DNA of 64,000 nt from NCBI GenBank assembly GCA_030525745.1, contig JAUNED010000003.1, positions 62,001 to 126,000 of the forward strand, in the 5' to 3' direction. Positions 47,627 to 56,590 of this stretch are shown in pieces. Source of the DNA: Lonepinella koalarum (GTDB lineage: Bacteria; Pseudomonadota; Gammaproteobacteria; Enterobacterales; Pasteurellaceae). The translations under genes were made by a program, and so were the position numbers. The first letter of the stretch is position 1, and each line of letters opens with the position of its first letter. The notes under the pieces were generated by a model. That model was given only the letters and a program-made list of their open reading frames with translations. It was not told where the DNA came from and ran no database searches.

Positions 47627-48493
47627 TTAACTATTGGCTTTGATTTTTTGAATGCTATCTTTATTGAAAAAATAATGCGTTCCACAGCATTCACATTGCA
47701 TGTCAATGCTACCTTTATGCTCCACCAGCATTTCTTCGATCTCCTCATCCGGAACTAGCATTAATGCTGCTCCTGAGCGTTCAACGGAACAACCGCAATG
47801 GAACTGTACATGTTGTGGCGGATAAATTTCGACCTGTTCTTCGTGATATAAACGGTAGAGCAATTCCTCGGTGGTTAAACCGAAAATTTCCTCATCTTTC
47901 AGGGTTGCAGTTAAGGTAGCTAAATGTTCAAAATCTTCCGGTGAACCTGAACCGTCAGGCATAATTTGTAACAACATGCCGGCAGCAACCGCCTGTCCAT
48001 TAAACTCGCCGGTGCGAATAACCAACTGAGTTTGTAACTGTTCGGAACGCACAAAATAATCTTCCAAACATTCTGCTACTGTTGGTTTATCTAGGGCAAT
48101 CACACCTTGATAACGTTCGCCTTCCGTTGGTGCAATGGTGATCACTAATACGCCATTACCCACCATATCTTGTAAAGTCATTTCATCGGAAATATCGCCG
48201 TCTAAACGTGCTAAAGCACGAATTTGTTGTTGATCTGAACCATTCACTAAGGCAAGTTTTAACGGGCCATCGCCTTGAATTTGCACTGTAATGTTGCCGT
48301 TAAATTTCAGTGTCGCCGTTAAGAGACTGGTCGCAACCATCATTTCTCCCAACAAGTTTTGTACGGCGTTTGGGTATTGGTGCGTGTTGAGTGTGTCATT
48401 GAACGTTTGATTTAAACGAATCCATTCACCGCGTACAGCGCGATTTTGAAATAAATAACGGTAAAGTTTGTCGTTATCTTGTGGATAATCCAT
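47627..48493 (-). CDS. hslO: Redox-regulated chaperone Hsp33
   Basis: A 288-residue holdase activated by oxidation. The zinc/redox switch is present as CGC (FHCGCSVERS) and CECC (MQCECCGTHYFF), the CxC plus CxxC pattern, about residues 235-270. The N-terminal domain shows LYRYLFQNRAVRGEWIRL. It protects unfolded proteins under hypochlorite or peroxide stress in the cytoplasm. pckA and hslO are neighbours in many gammaproteobacteria. Confidence 0.95.
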   Translation of the reverse strand: MDYPQDNDKLYRYLFQNRAVRGEWIRLNQTFNDTLNTHQYPNAVQNLLGEMMVATSLLTATLKFNGNITVQIQGDGPLKLALVNGSDQQQIRALARLDGDISDEMTLQDMVGNGVLVITIAPTEGERYQGVIALDKPTVAECLEDYFVRSEQLQTQLVIRTGEFNGQAVAAGMLLQIMPDGSGSPEDFEHLATLTATLKDEEIFGLTTEELLYRLYHEEQVEIYPPQHVQFHCGCSVERSGAALMLVPDEEIEEMLVEHKGSIDMQCECCGTHYFFNKDSIQKIKANS

Positions 48494-48591
48494 TGTTTTT
48501 CCTTATAGAGAAGAGGTTATTCCTGATATCAAATAGGTTAAATTCAAGTATATGCTATGCCTAGGGGCAATATAAGGTTAATTTTGAGAAT

Positions 48592-49023
48592 TTAAAGCAC
48601 ACGCAACAAAATCGGGCGGTAAATCTGTTTTTTTTGCCATTTATGGCTAATTTTTCGCACAGCTAAAAGTGAAAGTGCGGTACAAAAAAACGCAAAAATC
48701 ACGCTCAAAAGCTCATGATTGAAAATATAACCGCCACTTATTACAGAGATTAATAAGGTGAAAAGTGGCACTAAATAAAGTAATACAGCGGAAGTTAAAA
48801 TTGCCTGCTCAGCTAAACCGATTTCTACTTGCTGGCCCACATGTAGAGGTGTAATCGTCTCAATATGGAAAATATGCTCTCCTTGTTCACCGGTTAATTT
48901 CGTTAATATAGTCGTGCCACAAGTAGATTTCGCCATACAGCTCCCACAAGCTGATTGCGATTGGCATTTTACTTTCGCAATGCCTTTTTCATAGGCAATA
49001 ACAATTGCTGTTTCTGTCAGCAT
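48592..49023 (-). CDS. rseC: Sigma-E regulatory protein RseC
   Basis: A 143-residue inner-membrane protein. An N-terminal cysteine cluster (CQSQSACGSCMAKSTCG) and two membrane helices in the second half (about 72-95 and 100-118) are typical of RseC, a minor positive modulator of sigma-E that also supports Rnf/SoxR reduction. Last gene of the rpoE-rseA-rseB-rseC run; it follows rseB by 9 bp. Confidence 0.93.
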   Translation of the reverse strand: MLTETAIVIAYEKGIAKVKCQSQSACGSCMAKSTCGTTILTKLTGEQGEHIFHIETITPLHVGQQVEIGLAEQAILTSAVLLYLVPLFTLLISVISGGYIFNHELLSVIFAFFCTALSLLAVRKISHKWQKKQIYRPILLRVL

Positions 49024-49032
49024 CTTTCCGTT

Positions 49033-49992
49033 CTATTTTGTTGTAAATTGAATTTCTTGTGCAATACGTTTGGCTACAGTACTCGGAATTTGTCCTATAA
49101 CAGTGATTTCTTTTTCTCCGATATTAAGACTGTAAATCGTATTGCCGGATAATTGCCAACTATTTTCCAATTGGTTTGGCACAATTTTATCAGCAACATA
49201 TACTGTAAAAGAAAATAGCCCGTCGCTATACAAGCGGCTTTCAATTGCTTCTTGGTTTTGCTCATCGCTATGTACATCTTCGCTAATTAAATTAAAACCG
49301 GCGGGCAGCCATACCAATTGCCATCGGCTCATTTTCGGCGATTTATTATCGTTAATCAATACCGGCGGATATTGTACATTCTCCAAATAAGTTTCAAATT
49401 CAGCCGTATCATCTAAATTATAAAGGCTAACTACTTGAAATTGCTCAATTAAATCGCCATTACGATCAAGCAGGTCACTGCGTAACAATAATTTACTTTG
49501 TTCATCAATAAACACGATATATTGATTGCGAAAATCATCTTTTGGCGCAATACGCACGACACGGGCAAGACGGTCGGCAACCCGATTTTTGCCCATATCA
49601 ATAAAATCATAATAAGCGGTTAGTTTGTCGAAATCCGCAAACCATACACTTGGAAATGCGTCAATAATCTGTGTTGATTCAATGGTAAAAGGCTGACTGT
49701 TTGTTTGAAAGTAACTTACCAAATTCTGACGACGGAGAATTTCCCGTTTTACACCATTTAAACTCACTAATTGTGCTGCGCTTTTATCCTTTTGTGTAAG
49801 ATGGCTATAACGGTAAATATCAAGTCCCATGCTACCTGATTGTACAAAAGTAAATTGATAGTTTTGTCGTTTTTGGGCTTCGCTCATTTGCTGTAGCCAT
49901 TGTTGTGCAGAAATAGTTTCACTCGCTACCACGTTAAACGAACAAAAAGCGATAAAAAGTGCGGTTAGCTTTATTAAAGTTTTAAACATCAT
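49033..49992 (-). CDS. rseB: Sigma-E regulatory protein RseB
   Basis: A 319-residue periplasmic protein that binds RseA and protects it from DegS until it senses mislocalised lipopolysaccharide. The chosen start (MMFKTLIKL) gives a signal peptide cut after NVVA; an upstream in-frame start near 50037 would put 15 residues before it and overlap the hairpin. The MucB/RseB domain shows YQFTFVQSGSMGLDIYRYSH and KREILRRQNLVSYFQ. Confidence 0.94.
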   Translation of the reverse strand: MMFKTLIKLTALFIAFCSFNVVASETISAQQWLQQMSEAQKRQNYQFTFVQSGSMGLDIYRYSHLTQKDKSAAQLVSLNGVKREILRRQNLVSYFQTNSQPFTIESTQIIDAFPSVWFADFDKLTAYYDFIDMGKNRVADRLARVVRIAPKDDFRNQYIVFIDEQSKLLLRSDLLDRNGDLIEQFQVVSLYNLDDTAEFETYLENVQYPPVLINDNKSPKMSRWQLVWLPAGFNLISEDVHSDEQNQEAIESRLYSDGLFSFTVYVADKIVPNQLENSWQLSGNTIYSLNIGEKEITVIGQIPSTVAKRIAQEIQFTTK

Positions 49993-50026
49993 TTTTTCTT
50001 TTGCTATGTTATGTTTCAAAAACAAA

Positions 50027-50050
50027 TTCACCACCAAAATTGGTGGTGAA
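50027..50050 (-). terminator. Hairpin between rseA and rseB
   Basis: Perfect nine-base stem TTCACCACC/GGTGGTGAA with a six-base loop; on the minus strand TTTGTTTTTG follows. It lies 20 bp after rseA and could attenuate transcription into rseB and rseC. Confidence 0.65.
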
Positions 50051-50070
50051 AAGGAAATATTTACTCACAA

Positions 50071-50625
50071 TTATTTACGGACATTCTCTGCATGCATACG
50101 ACGTTGTAATTCATAGTTTTGTAACATTAAACCAATACGCTTATTTTTTTCTTCCAATTGTTCAGTAGTGATAACATCTCTTGCCGGTGCATTATAACTG
50201 ACTTCTTGTACGGAGTTATTAAAGGGTAAGGTTTGCAAAACAGGATTGTCTCCACCATTTTTTTCGGTTTGTGATGCATTGTAATTTTGCACGCCCAATA
50301 CCGCAACCAAACATACACCAGCTGCTACAGCGACTTGTGTTATTGGAACAAACAAGGCTTTTAATTTTTGTATAAACGGCAACTGAGCAACTTCATCAGG
50401 TGTAGGCTGAGATACTTCAATTTGTTCTTCCTGCTCGATTAATTCTGCCATTTTAGCTGTAAAATCTGTCCCTAAAATGACTGCACTTTCTTCACGCATA
50501 ACAGCGCCGATCAAATGATAATTTTCCCAGCTTTGCTGCAAATTTGCATCTTTACACAATGTTGCAGTGAATTCGTTACTCACTTGCTCGCCGTCTATAT
50601 AGGCTGAAAGTAACTCTTTTTGCAT
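50071..50625 (-). CDS. rseA: Anti-sigma-E factor RseA
   Basis: A 184-residue bitopic inner-membrane anti-sigma factor. The N-terminal cytoplasmic domain (MQKELLSAYIDGEQVSNEF, WENYHLIGAVMR) binds RpoE; one membrane helix lies around residues 95-115; the periplasmic tail interacts with RseB and carries the DegS cleavage region. It is 21 bp from rpoE. Regulated proteolysis of RseA releases sigma-E on envelope stress. Confidence 0.94.
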   Translation of the reverse strand: MQKELLSAYIDGEQVSNEFTATLCKDANLQQSWENYHLIGAVMREESAVILGTDFTAKMAELIEQEEQIEVSQPTPDEVAQLPFIQKLKALFVPITQVAVAAGVCLVAVLGVQNYNASQTEKNGGDNPVLQTLPFNNSVQEVSYNAPARDVITTEQLEEKNKRIGLMLQNYELQRRMHAENVRK

Positions 50626-50646
50626 ATTGACCTCGGTTTTGCTTAA

Positions 50647-51222
50647 TTAACGTTGAATCAGCGGTTGAATTTTGCTTTCGATCATTTCCCTTGCTCGGAA
50701 AATTCTTGAACGTACTGTTCCTACAGGACAATCCATAATCTCAGCAATTTCTTCGTAGCTTAATCCTTCCATTTCGCGTAATGTAATCGCAGTTTTTAAT
50801 TCTTCCTGTAAGCTGTTAATGGTATCAAAAACGACTTTTTTCAATTCATCGGATAACATTAAATTTTCAGGAGATTCAATATCCCGTAAGTTGCTACCGG
50901 CATCGTAGGCCTCTGCATCTTCCGCCAAAATATCTTCATTAGGTGGACGGCGACCTTGCGCGGTGAGATAATTTTTAGCGGTATTCACCGCAATTCGGTA
51001 AAGCCAAGTATAGAAAGCACTTTCACCACGGAAAGTATCTATTGAGCGATAGGCTTTAATAAAACTTTCCTGTACAACATCCGGAATATCATTGCGTGAC
51101 ACATAACGTGTTAGTAATCCTGCCAATTTATTTTGATAACGAGATACCAACAAATTAAAGGCTTTTTTATCTCCCTGCTGCACTCTTTCTACCAAAGCCT
51201 GATCTGTTAGCTGTTCAGCCAT
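50647..51222 (-). CDS. rpoE: RNA polymerase sigma-E factor
   Basis: A 191-residue ECF sigma factor, envelope-stress response. Region 2 shows DVVQESFIKAYRSIDTFRGE and FYTWLYRIAVNTAKNYL; region 4 shows LREMEGLSYEEIAEIMDCPV and GTVRSRIFRARE. It is nearly collinear with E. coli RpoE. First gene of the leftward rpoE-rseA-rseB-rseC operon, preceded by its own sigma-E-type promoter. Confidence 0.97.
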   Translation of the reverse strand: MAEQLTDQALVERVQQGDKKAFNLLVSRYQNKLAGLLTRYVSRNDIPDVVQESFIKAYRSIDTFRGESAFYTWLYRIAVNTAKNYLTAQGRRPPNEDILAEDAEAYDAGSNLRDIESPENLMLSDELKKVVFDTINSLQEELKTAITLREMEGLSYEEIAEIMDCPVGTVRSRIFRAREMIESKIQPLIQR

Positions 51223-51276
51223 ATAACCTCATTCATCAGCTCTAATGTTAAGACAGCAAGCTCTTGTTGTACTGAA

Positions 51277-51304
51277 TTAGAGCGAGTGATTTTTAAAAAG
51301 TTCA
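51277..51304 (-). promoter_or_regulatory. Sigma-E promoter of rpoE (autoregulatory)
   Basis: On the minus strand TGAACTT (51304-51298), 16 bases, then TCTAA (51281-51277). The consensus is GGAACTT-N16-TCTGA/TCTAA. Transcription would start near 51270, about 50 bp before rpoE. Confidence 0.78.
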
Positions 51305-51320
51305 AAAAATTTACAACATT

Positions 51321-51575
51321 TTATACACCTAAACTTAATTTTTTCTGAATTAAGTCGATAATTTGTGCAATATCCTCATCGGGAGGTGTAACTTTATTGA
51401 AAAACCACGAAAACAATTGTAAGTCAGTGCAAGCCAACAACCGTAGAAAGGCTTGTTTTTGCGATCCATCAAGTGCATCAAAATAGGTTTTGTAGAAGGG
51501 CATAATCACATTATCCAGCTCCAACATACCCCGTCTGCAATCCCATTCAATGCGTAATTTATTGTATTCGCTCAT
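51321..51575 (-). CDS. sdhE: FAD assembly factor SdhE
   Basis: An 84-residue small helical protein with the RGM signature (WDCRRGMLELDNVIMPF), which promotes covalent flavinylation of succinate dehydrogenase and fumarate reductase flavoprotein subunits. In Pasteurellaceae, which rely on fumarate reductase, FrdA is the likely client. It lies upstream of rpoE on the same strand, with the sigma-E promoter in between. Confidence 0.92.
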   Translation of the reverse strand: MSEYNKLRIEWDCRRGMLELDNVIMPFYKTYFDALDGSQKQAFLRLLACTDLQLFSWFFNKVTPPDEDIAQIIDLIQKKLSLGV

Positions 51576-51636
51576 TTTATCCCCTTAAAAACTGATTCAT
51601 TATAATCAAAAACTTGATAAAAAACGACCGCACTTT

Positions 51637-52089
51637 TTAACCAACGAATAAATACAGCATCATATAACGAAAGGTTTTTCCCAGCATTATCCAAAGTAAA
51701 CTACGCCACCAATTTAACCTTAGCCAGCCTGCAATCGCACAAAAAATATCCCCGACAACAGGAAGCCAACTCAATAATAAAGTTATTTCGCCATAACGAT
51801 GACACTGATGAAAAACCCAGCGCACTTTTGCGTTTTGAGAGGTGGAAAAGTCAGTTTTTGGCAACCAGCGTGCCATTGCGTAAGTTGTTAAGCTACCTAA
51901 GCTATTACCAATAACTGCCACTGCAAGTAGAGTCAGTAAATTGAGGGATAATATCCATTTTTCTGCTAAAATCAAACTGCTAAAGACGATTTCCGAATTG
52001 CCGGGTAATATCGTGCTACTTAAAAATGCACTAAAAAACATGAGCCATAGTGGATAATCTGTCAAAAGTGCGGTTAAAAAATCAATCAT
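51637..52089 (-). CDS. YqaA/DedA-family inner-membrane protein
   Basis: A 150-residue membrane protein with about four hydrophobic helices and the VTT/DedA patterns FLSSTILPGNSEIVF and VVGDIFCAIAGWLR. E. coli YqaA is the closest family. DedA-like proteins are associated with lipid scrambling or membrane homeostasis; this member is not characterised. It overlaps the HAD phosphatase gene by 4 bp, as yqaB-yqaA do in E. coli, and lies 61 bp from sdhE. Confidence 0.85.
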   Translation of the reverse strand: MIDFLTALLTDYPLWLMFFSAFLSSTILPGNSEIVFSSLILAEKWILSLNLLTLLAVAVIGNSLGSLTTYAMARWLPKTDFSTSQNAKVRWVFHQCHRYGEITLLLSWLPVVGDIFCAIAGWLRLNWWRSLLWIMLGKTFRYMMLYLFVG

Positions 52090-52691
52090 TTTGTTGCGTA
52101 AATAATGTGATTAATCCGCACATCGAACACGTCCATATTGGCAGCGAGAGCTGCTTGCACACCAAAATCCGCATCTTCAAATACCAAACATTGCTGTGGC
52201 AATACGCCTAATTTTTCTGCGCAACGTAAGAATGTTTCCGGATGTGGTTTGTGATGAATGACATCATCTGCCGTGAGAATAATGTCAAAATAAGATCGCA
52301 GATTAAAATGATTCAGTAATAAGTTCACCATATTCGCATGTGAGCCCGTACCAAGTGCCATTGGGATTTTACCTTGGTATTGTTGTACTATGTCAAAAGC
52401 CGGTAACAAGGTTGCATGTTTAGGAACCAATTCCAGTCCAAATTGGCGTTTCAGTCGAATAATTTCCTCTAATTGTTGTATCGGAATAGCATATCGGCGA
52501 CACATTTCTTCCGCAATTTTTCGTACCGGCGCACCACCCATATCGAACATAATTTGTCCGGATATAGGATAGCCCAATTGTTTACCTACTTTCTCCCAAG
52601 CAAGGGCATGGCTCGGCATGGTATCAATTAATGTACCGTCCATATCAAAAATAAGTGCGGTGTAATTTTGCAATGTTTTTTGATCTAGCAT
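52086..52691 (-). CDS. yqaB: HAD-superfamily sugar phosphatase (YqaB-like)
   Basis: A 201-residue beta-phosphoglucomutase-type HAD phosphatase. Motif I is FDMDGTLIDTMP (nucleophile Asp), motif II is ALGTGSHANM, motif III HHKPHPETFL Lys, and motif IV FEDADFGVQAA. E. coli YqaB dephosphorylates fructose-1-phosphate and related sugar phosphates. It pairs with the YqaA-like gene by a 4 bp overlap. Confidence 0.88.
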   Translation of the reverse strand: MLDQKTLQNYTALIFDMDGTLIDTMPSHALAWEKVGKQLGYPISGQIMFDMGGAPVRKIAEEMCRRYAIPIQQLEEIIRLKRQFGLELVPKHATLLPAFDIVQQYQGKIPMALGTGSHANMVNLLLNHFNLRSYFDIILTADDVIHHKPHPETFLRCAEKLGVLPQQCLVFEDADFGVQAALAANMDVFDVRINHIIYATK

Positions 52692-52797
52692 GTTTATACT
52701 GCCTCATACTGAAAAAGAAGCTGTATTGTGCAACAAAAACACTGATAAAGAAATCGTAATAAAGATAAAATTTATTTAAGGAAGAATAGGATTGAAA

Positions 52798-52874
52798 TGG
52801 CGCACCCGAGAGGATTCGAACCTCTGACCGCTCGGTTCGTAGCCGAGTACTCTATCCAGCTGAGCTACGGGTGC
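52798..52874 (-). tRNA. tRNA-Arg (ACG), copy 2
   Basis: 77 nt including encoded CCA. Acceptor GCACCCG pairs with CGGGTGC; anticodon arm CTCGG-CTACGAA-CCGAG gives ACG; the T-arm has GGTTCGAATCC. It has the same sequence as the copy 57 nt upstream. Last tRNA of the Ser-Arg-Arg unit. Confidence 0.98.
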
Positions 52875-52931
52875 TCATAGAATTGATCTTTTATATTATC
52901 TTAACCATTTTATCCAGAGTAGAAGATTAAA

Positions 52932-53008
52932 TGGCGCACCCGAGAGGATTCGAACCTCTGACCGCTCGGTTCGTAGCCGAGTACTCTATCCAGCTGAGCT
53001 ACGGGTGC
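52932..53008 (-). tRNA. tRNA-Arg (ACG), copy 1
   Basis: 77 nt with encoded CCA; anticodon loop CTACGAA, anticodon ACG. It is 29 nt downstream of tRNA-Ser and shares its sequence with the other copy. Serves CGU/CGC/CGA codons after A-to-I editing. Confidence 0.98.
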
Positions 53009-53037
53009 AGATAATATAAAACAAGATAAACCGAAAA

Positions 53038-53133
53038 TGGCGGTGAAAGAGGGATTCGAACCCTCGATGGAGTTTTTGACCCCATACTCCCTTAGCAGGG
53101 GAGCGCCTTCAGCCTGCTCGGCCATCTCACCGC
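53038..53133 (-). tRNA. tRNA-Ser (GCT)
   Basis: 96 nt with encoded CCA and the long variable arm of class II tRNAs. Acceptor GCGGTGA pairs with TCACCGC; anticodon arm CTCCC-CTGCTAA-GGGAG gives GCT, reading AGU/AGC. First tRNA of the unit; the Ser(GCT)-Arg(ACG) order matches the E. coli serV-argVYZQ operon. Confidence 0.98.
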
Positions 53134-53151
53134 AGTCGGTTTGTGGGCGAT

Positions 53152-53179
53152 ATGATACGGTTTTCCGGCCACAAGTCAA
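53152..53179 (-). promoter_or_regulatory. Promoter of the tRNA-Ser-Arg-Arg operon
   Basis: TTGACT (53179-53174) and TATCAT (53157-53152) on the minus strand with a 16-base spacer, followed by a GC-rich CGCCC discriminator typical of stringently controlled stable-RNA promoters, 18 bp before tRNA-Ser. Confidence 0.75.
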
Positions 53180-53235
53180 ACGCTTTTTACAAAAAACCGT
53201 TTATTTGTTTAAATCCTCTACAATTTAACCGCACT

Positions 53236-55257
53236 TTATTTCTTATGTTGAGCTAAAATGGCTCTCAAATTTGCAATATTGGCAGCTGTTTTCAGCTCTT
53301 TTTGTTCCGCTGTCATCATGGGTTTATCCCGTTCCCATTGTATATCCTCTTGTGGTAATTCGAATAAAAAACGGCTGGGTTCCGGCTTAAGCAATTCGCC
53401 GTATTGGCGGCGTTCTTTACACAGTGTAAACCACAGTGTTTGCTGTGCTCGAGTAATGCCTACATAAGCCAATCGTCGCTCTTCGTCCACATTCTCTTCA
53501 TCAATACTGGTTTGATGTGGCAAAATGCCTTCTTCCATACCAATTAAAAAAACGTGAGGGAATTCCAGTCCTTTGGATGCATGCAACGTCATTAACTGTA
53601 CCTGATCACTTTGCTCATCATCTTCACCACGCTCCAGCATATCCCGTAAGGTTAAACGGGTCACAATTTGATTTAAGTTCAATGGCTCATTATGTTCATC
53701 ACCATTAAGCATATCCGCTACCCATTCAAACAAAGTGGCAACATTTTTACTTTGCATTTCCGCCGCTTTAGGATTGTTAGCATTTTCATACAAATATTCT
53801 TCATATTGAATTTCCGCTAACATGCGTTTTACTGCTATTTCCGGTTTGGCACGCAATATTTCATCGTTAAGTTCCACAATCCAACGCCCAAAACTTTGCA
53901 AGGCATTATAAGCTTTTGGTGTAACCCGTTGAATGAAATCAAAATCAAAAATAGCCTCAAATAGGCTGATATGTTTTTCATTTGCTAATTCACCCAATTT
54001 TTCCAACGTGGCAGTGCCAATTTCACGGCGAGGTGTATTCACAATGCGTAAAAATGCGGCATCATCATCTTGATTTACCAAGACACGTAAATAAGCCATC
54101 ATATCCTTAATCTCCGCACGACTAAAAAATGATGTGCCACCAGAAATTTTATAAGGAATACGATTTTTCATTAGGATTTTTTCCAATAATCTGGATTGAT
54201 GATTTCCCCGATACAAAATCGCATAATCCTTGTATTTGGTTTTGTGGCTGAAGCGATGGGCTATCAGTTCACCGGCGACTTTTTCTGCCTCATGTTCCTC
54301 ATTTTTAGTCTCCAAAATTTGCAGTTTTTCCCCCTCGCCTAAATTGGAAAACAATTTTTTGTCAAAAACGTGCTCATTGTTATCAATTAAAATATTGGCA
54401 CAATGTAGAATTCGCTGAGTCGAACGATAATTCTGTTCTAATTTAATAACACGTAATTGTGGAAAATCGTCCCGTAACCGCACCATATTTTGCGGCCTTG
54501 CCCCACGCCAAGAATAAATCGACTGATCATCATCACCCACTACCGTAAAACAAGCTCGTTCTCCCACCAATAATTTAATCAATTCATATTGGCTGGTGTT
54601 AGTGTCTTGATATTCATCGACCAACAAGTAGCGAATTTTCTGCTGCCATTTTGATCGTACTTCTTCATATTGCTTAAAAAGCAAGGTCGGTAGCATAATC
54701 AAATCGTCAAAATCCAAGGCATTATAAGCACGTAATTGCGTTGCATAACGTTGGTAACACAGTGCAAAAATCTGTTGTTTTGAATTTTGTGCGAATTTCA
54801 GTGCATTTTCAGGTGAAATCAGATCATTTTTCCAGTTGGAAATGGTGGAAATCAATTCTCGTAGCTGATCTTTATCTTCTTTTAAATAATCCTCCGTCAG
54901 ATCTTTTAATAATGCTAGTTGATCATATTCATCAAATAACGTCATATTGGCTTTAAAGCCTAAGTGCTTATATTCACGTTTAATGATGTCAAATCCCAGC
55001 GTATGAAAGGTAGAAACAATCAGCCCTTTGCTTTTTTCCTTGCCGATAGAATGTGCTACCCGCTCTTTCATTTCTCGAGCGGCTTTGTTAGTAAAAGTCA
55101 CCGCCGCAATTTGCTTCGGTAAATAACCGCACTTTTCGATTAAATAGGCAATTTTATTGATAATCACACGGGTTTTACCGGAACCGGCACCGGCTAAAAC
55201 CAAACAAGCTCCTTTGGCATATTCCACCGCTTGTTGTTGTTGAGGATTGAGTTTCAT
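53236..55257 (-). CDS. rep: ATP-dependent DNA helicase Rep
   Basis: A 673-residue UvrD/Rep superfamily 1A helicase that helps forks through protein barriers. The Q motif [14 protein letters not shown], Walker A AGAGSGKT, motif Ia [15 protein letters not shown], Walker B VDEYQDTN, motif [18 protein letters not shown], and [16 protein letters not shown] with [10 protein letters not shown] are all present. It lacks the UvrD-type C-terminal extension, and the N-terminus matches Rep. The following lipoprotein gene ends 3 bp upstream of its start. Confidence 0.95.
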   Translation of the reverse strand: MKLNPQQQQAVEYAKGACLVLAGAGSGKTRVIINKIAYLIEKCGYLPKQIAAVTFTNKAAREMKERVAHSIGKEKSKGLIVSTFHTLGFDIIKREYKHLGFKANMTLFDEYDQLALLKDLTEDYLKEDKDQLRELISTISNWKNDLISPENALKFAQNSKQQIFALCYQRYATQLRAYNALDFDDLIMLPTLLFKQYEEVRSKWQQKIRYLLVDEYQDTNTSQYELIKLLVGERACFTVVGDDDQSIYSWRGARPQNMVRLRDDFPQLRVIKLEQNYRSTQRILHCANILIDNNEHVFDKKLFSNLGEGEKLQILETKNEEHEAEKVAGELIAHRFSHKTKYKDYAILYRGNHQSRLLEKILMKNRIPYKISGGTSFFSRAEIKDMMAYLRVLVNQDDDAAFLRIVNTPRREIGTATLEKLGELANEKHISLFEAIFDFDFIQRVTPKAYNALQSFGRWIVELNDEILRAKPEIAVKRMLAEIQYEEYLYENANNPKAAEMQSKNVATLFEWVADMLNGDEHNEPLNLNQIVTRLTLRDMLERGEDDEQSDQVQLMTLHASKGLEFPHVFLIGMEEGILPHQTSIDEENVDEERRLAYVGITRAQQTLWFTLCKERRQYGELLKPEPSRFLFELPQEDIQWERDKPMMTAEQKELKTAANIANLRAILAQHKK

Positions 55258-55260
55258 TGA

Positions 55261-55479
55261 TTAATCCTGTGTTAAAGCATAAGGCAATAAGGCTGTATCC
55301 AATAAAAAGGACAGAGGTAAATCCAAAATCGGCAACCCCCATTTTTTCGCCTGCTGCCAGTCGTATTTTGTGCCGTCATAGGCCTGATATTTATCTGTCG
55401 GATTGAGTAATTGAATCACTGTACCACAACCGTTTAACCCGAAAAGTGCGGTAAAAATTAAGCCGATTTTTTTCATCAC
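55261..55479 (-). CDS. YceK/YidQ-family lipoprotein
   Basis: A 72-residue putative outer-membrane lipoprotein: signal peptide with lipobox LNGC (Cys18) and a mature part with the family signature YDGTKYDWQ and [16 protein letters not shown]. Members have no established function. It lies 3 bp before rep on the same strand and may be co-transcribed. An uptake word overlaps its signal-peptide codons. Confidence 0.85.
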   Translation of the reverse strand: MMKKIGLIFTALFGLNGCGTVIQLLNPTDKYQAYDGTKYDWQQAKKWGLPILDLPLSFLLDTALLPYALTQD

Positions 55480-55520
55480 TATTTGCTAAAAAGAAAAACA
55501 GAGAGGCATTATAACGAATA

Positions 55521-55547
55521 AGGACTTGATTGCGTAGATCAAGTCCT
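55521..55547 (-). terminator. Hairpin after the ROK kinase gene
   Basis: Ten-base perfect stem AGGACTTGAT/ATCAAGTCCT, seven-base loop, 33 bp after the mak stop. The following bases on the minus strand are only moderately T-rich, so termination may be weak. Confidence 0.5.
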
Positions 55548-55580
55548 ATAGTCTGTTGATAACTCAAAACTTACTGCATT

Positions 55581-56489
55581 TTAGGCTTCATTAACCCCCC
55601 AAAGCCAAGCGGCACCACGCACACCACTGGAATCACCGTGTTTGGCTTTTTTAATTTCGGTAAAATATTCTCTGCCGAAAATATAGTCGTTTATTAACAC
55701 AGGTACGGTTTTATACAAACGCTCAATGTTACAAACACCACCGGCAAATACCACTACATCGGGATCTAATGTATTCACATAAGCCGCCAAAGATTTTGCC
55801 AAACGGCGTTCGTAGGCTTGTAGCGATTGCTCCGCGATGGGGTCTCCTTGTTCTGCAAGGGTAGCAATTTCGTTGCCTTTCAATCTTGTACCGCTACGGC
55901 GTTCATAGTCGTCGCATAGGCCTGTACCGGACACAAATTGTTCGATGCAACGATGTTTACCACAATAGCATTGAACATTGTGCGCGCGTTCTTCTTCATC
56001 TTGCCAAGGTAATTCGTTATGTCCCCATTCGCCACCGATGCCGTTTGCACCGTTCCAAGGTTTTCCGTCAATCACAATACCGGAACCGCTCCCTGTGCCG
56101 AGAATTAATGCCAGCACAACTTTTTTTCCTGCCCCGGCACCATCAGTGGCTTCCGACACTGCCATACAGTTTGCATCATTGGCAATGCGGACTTCTCGAC
56201 CTAAAAGTGCGGTCAGATCTTCATCGAGTTTTTGCCCATTAAGCCAAACGGAGTTGGCGTTTTTGACTTTGCCGGTAAAAGGGGAAATGGTGCCGGGAAT
56301 GCCGATTCCCACTGTGCCTCGTTGCCCAGTTGCTGCTTCTGCATCATCAACCAAGCTTTTAATTGCAGCTAACGTGTCTGGGTAAGAACCTCGTGGGGTT
56401 GGAATGCGTTTGCGAAATAATTCTTTCCCCTGATTGCTTAATGCAATTACTTCAATTTTTGTGCCACCAAGATCGATTCCGATACGCAT
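55581..56489 (-). CDS. mak: ROK-family fructokinase (Mak-like)
   Basis: A 302-residue ROK kinase. [18 protein letters not shown] (phosphate-1), [24 protein letters not shown] (catalytic Asp), [10 protein letters not shown], the zinc motif with [12 protein letters not shown], and [16 protein letters not shown] at the end closely follow E. coli Mak (manno(fructo)kinase). It lies next to a ribose-type ABC sugar operon, divergent from a response regulator gene, so it may phosphorylate the sugar that the transporter imports; this link is inference. Confidence 0.88.
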   Translation of the reverse strand: MRIGIDLGGTKIEVIALSNQGKELFRKRIPTPRGSYPDTLAAIKSLVDDAEAATGQRGTVGIGIPGTISPFTGKVKNANSVWLNGQKLDEDLTALLGREVRIANDANCMAVSEATDGAGAGKKVVLALILGTGSGSGIVIDGKPWNGANGIGGEWGHNELPWQDEEERAHNVQCYCGKHRCIEQFVSGTGLCDDYERRSGTRLKGNEIATLAEQGDPIAEQSLQAYERRLAKSLAAYVNTLDPDVVVFAGGVCNIERLYKTVPVLINDYIFGREYFTEIKKAKHGDSSGVRGAAWLWGVNEA

Positions 56490-56590
56490 AAATACTCCTC
56501 AATGAAATGTGAATTTTGTGATCCGGTTAATATTATTTTAGTCGGATATTCTATATACTTTGTTTTTAAAATCATTAATCGGGGATAAAA

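Noticed and set aside
52798..53008. Two direct repeats of about 77 bp that could look like a repeat array
   Set aside because: They fold as complete tRNA-Arg genes with encoded CCA; not CRISPR or phage attachment repeats.
56490..56590. CRP site between mak and the response regulator
   Set aside because: TGTGA is present twice but without a matching TCACA half at six-base spacing.
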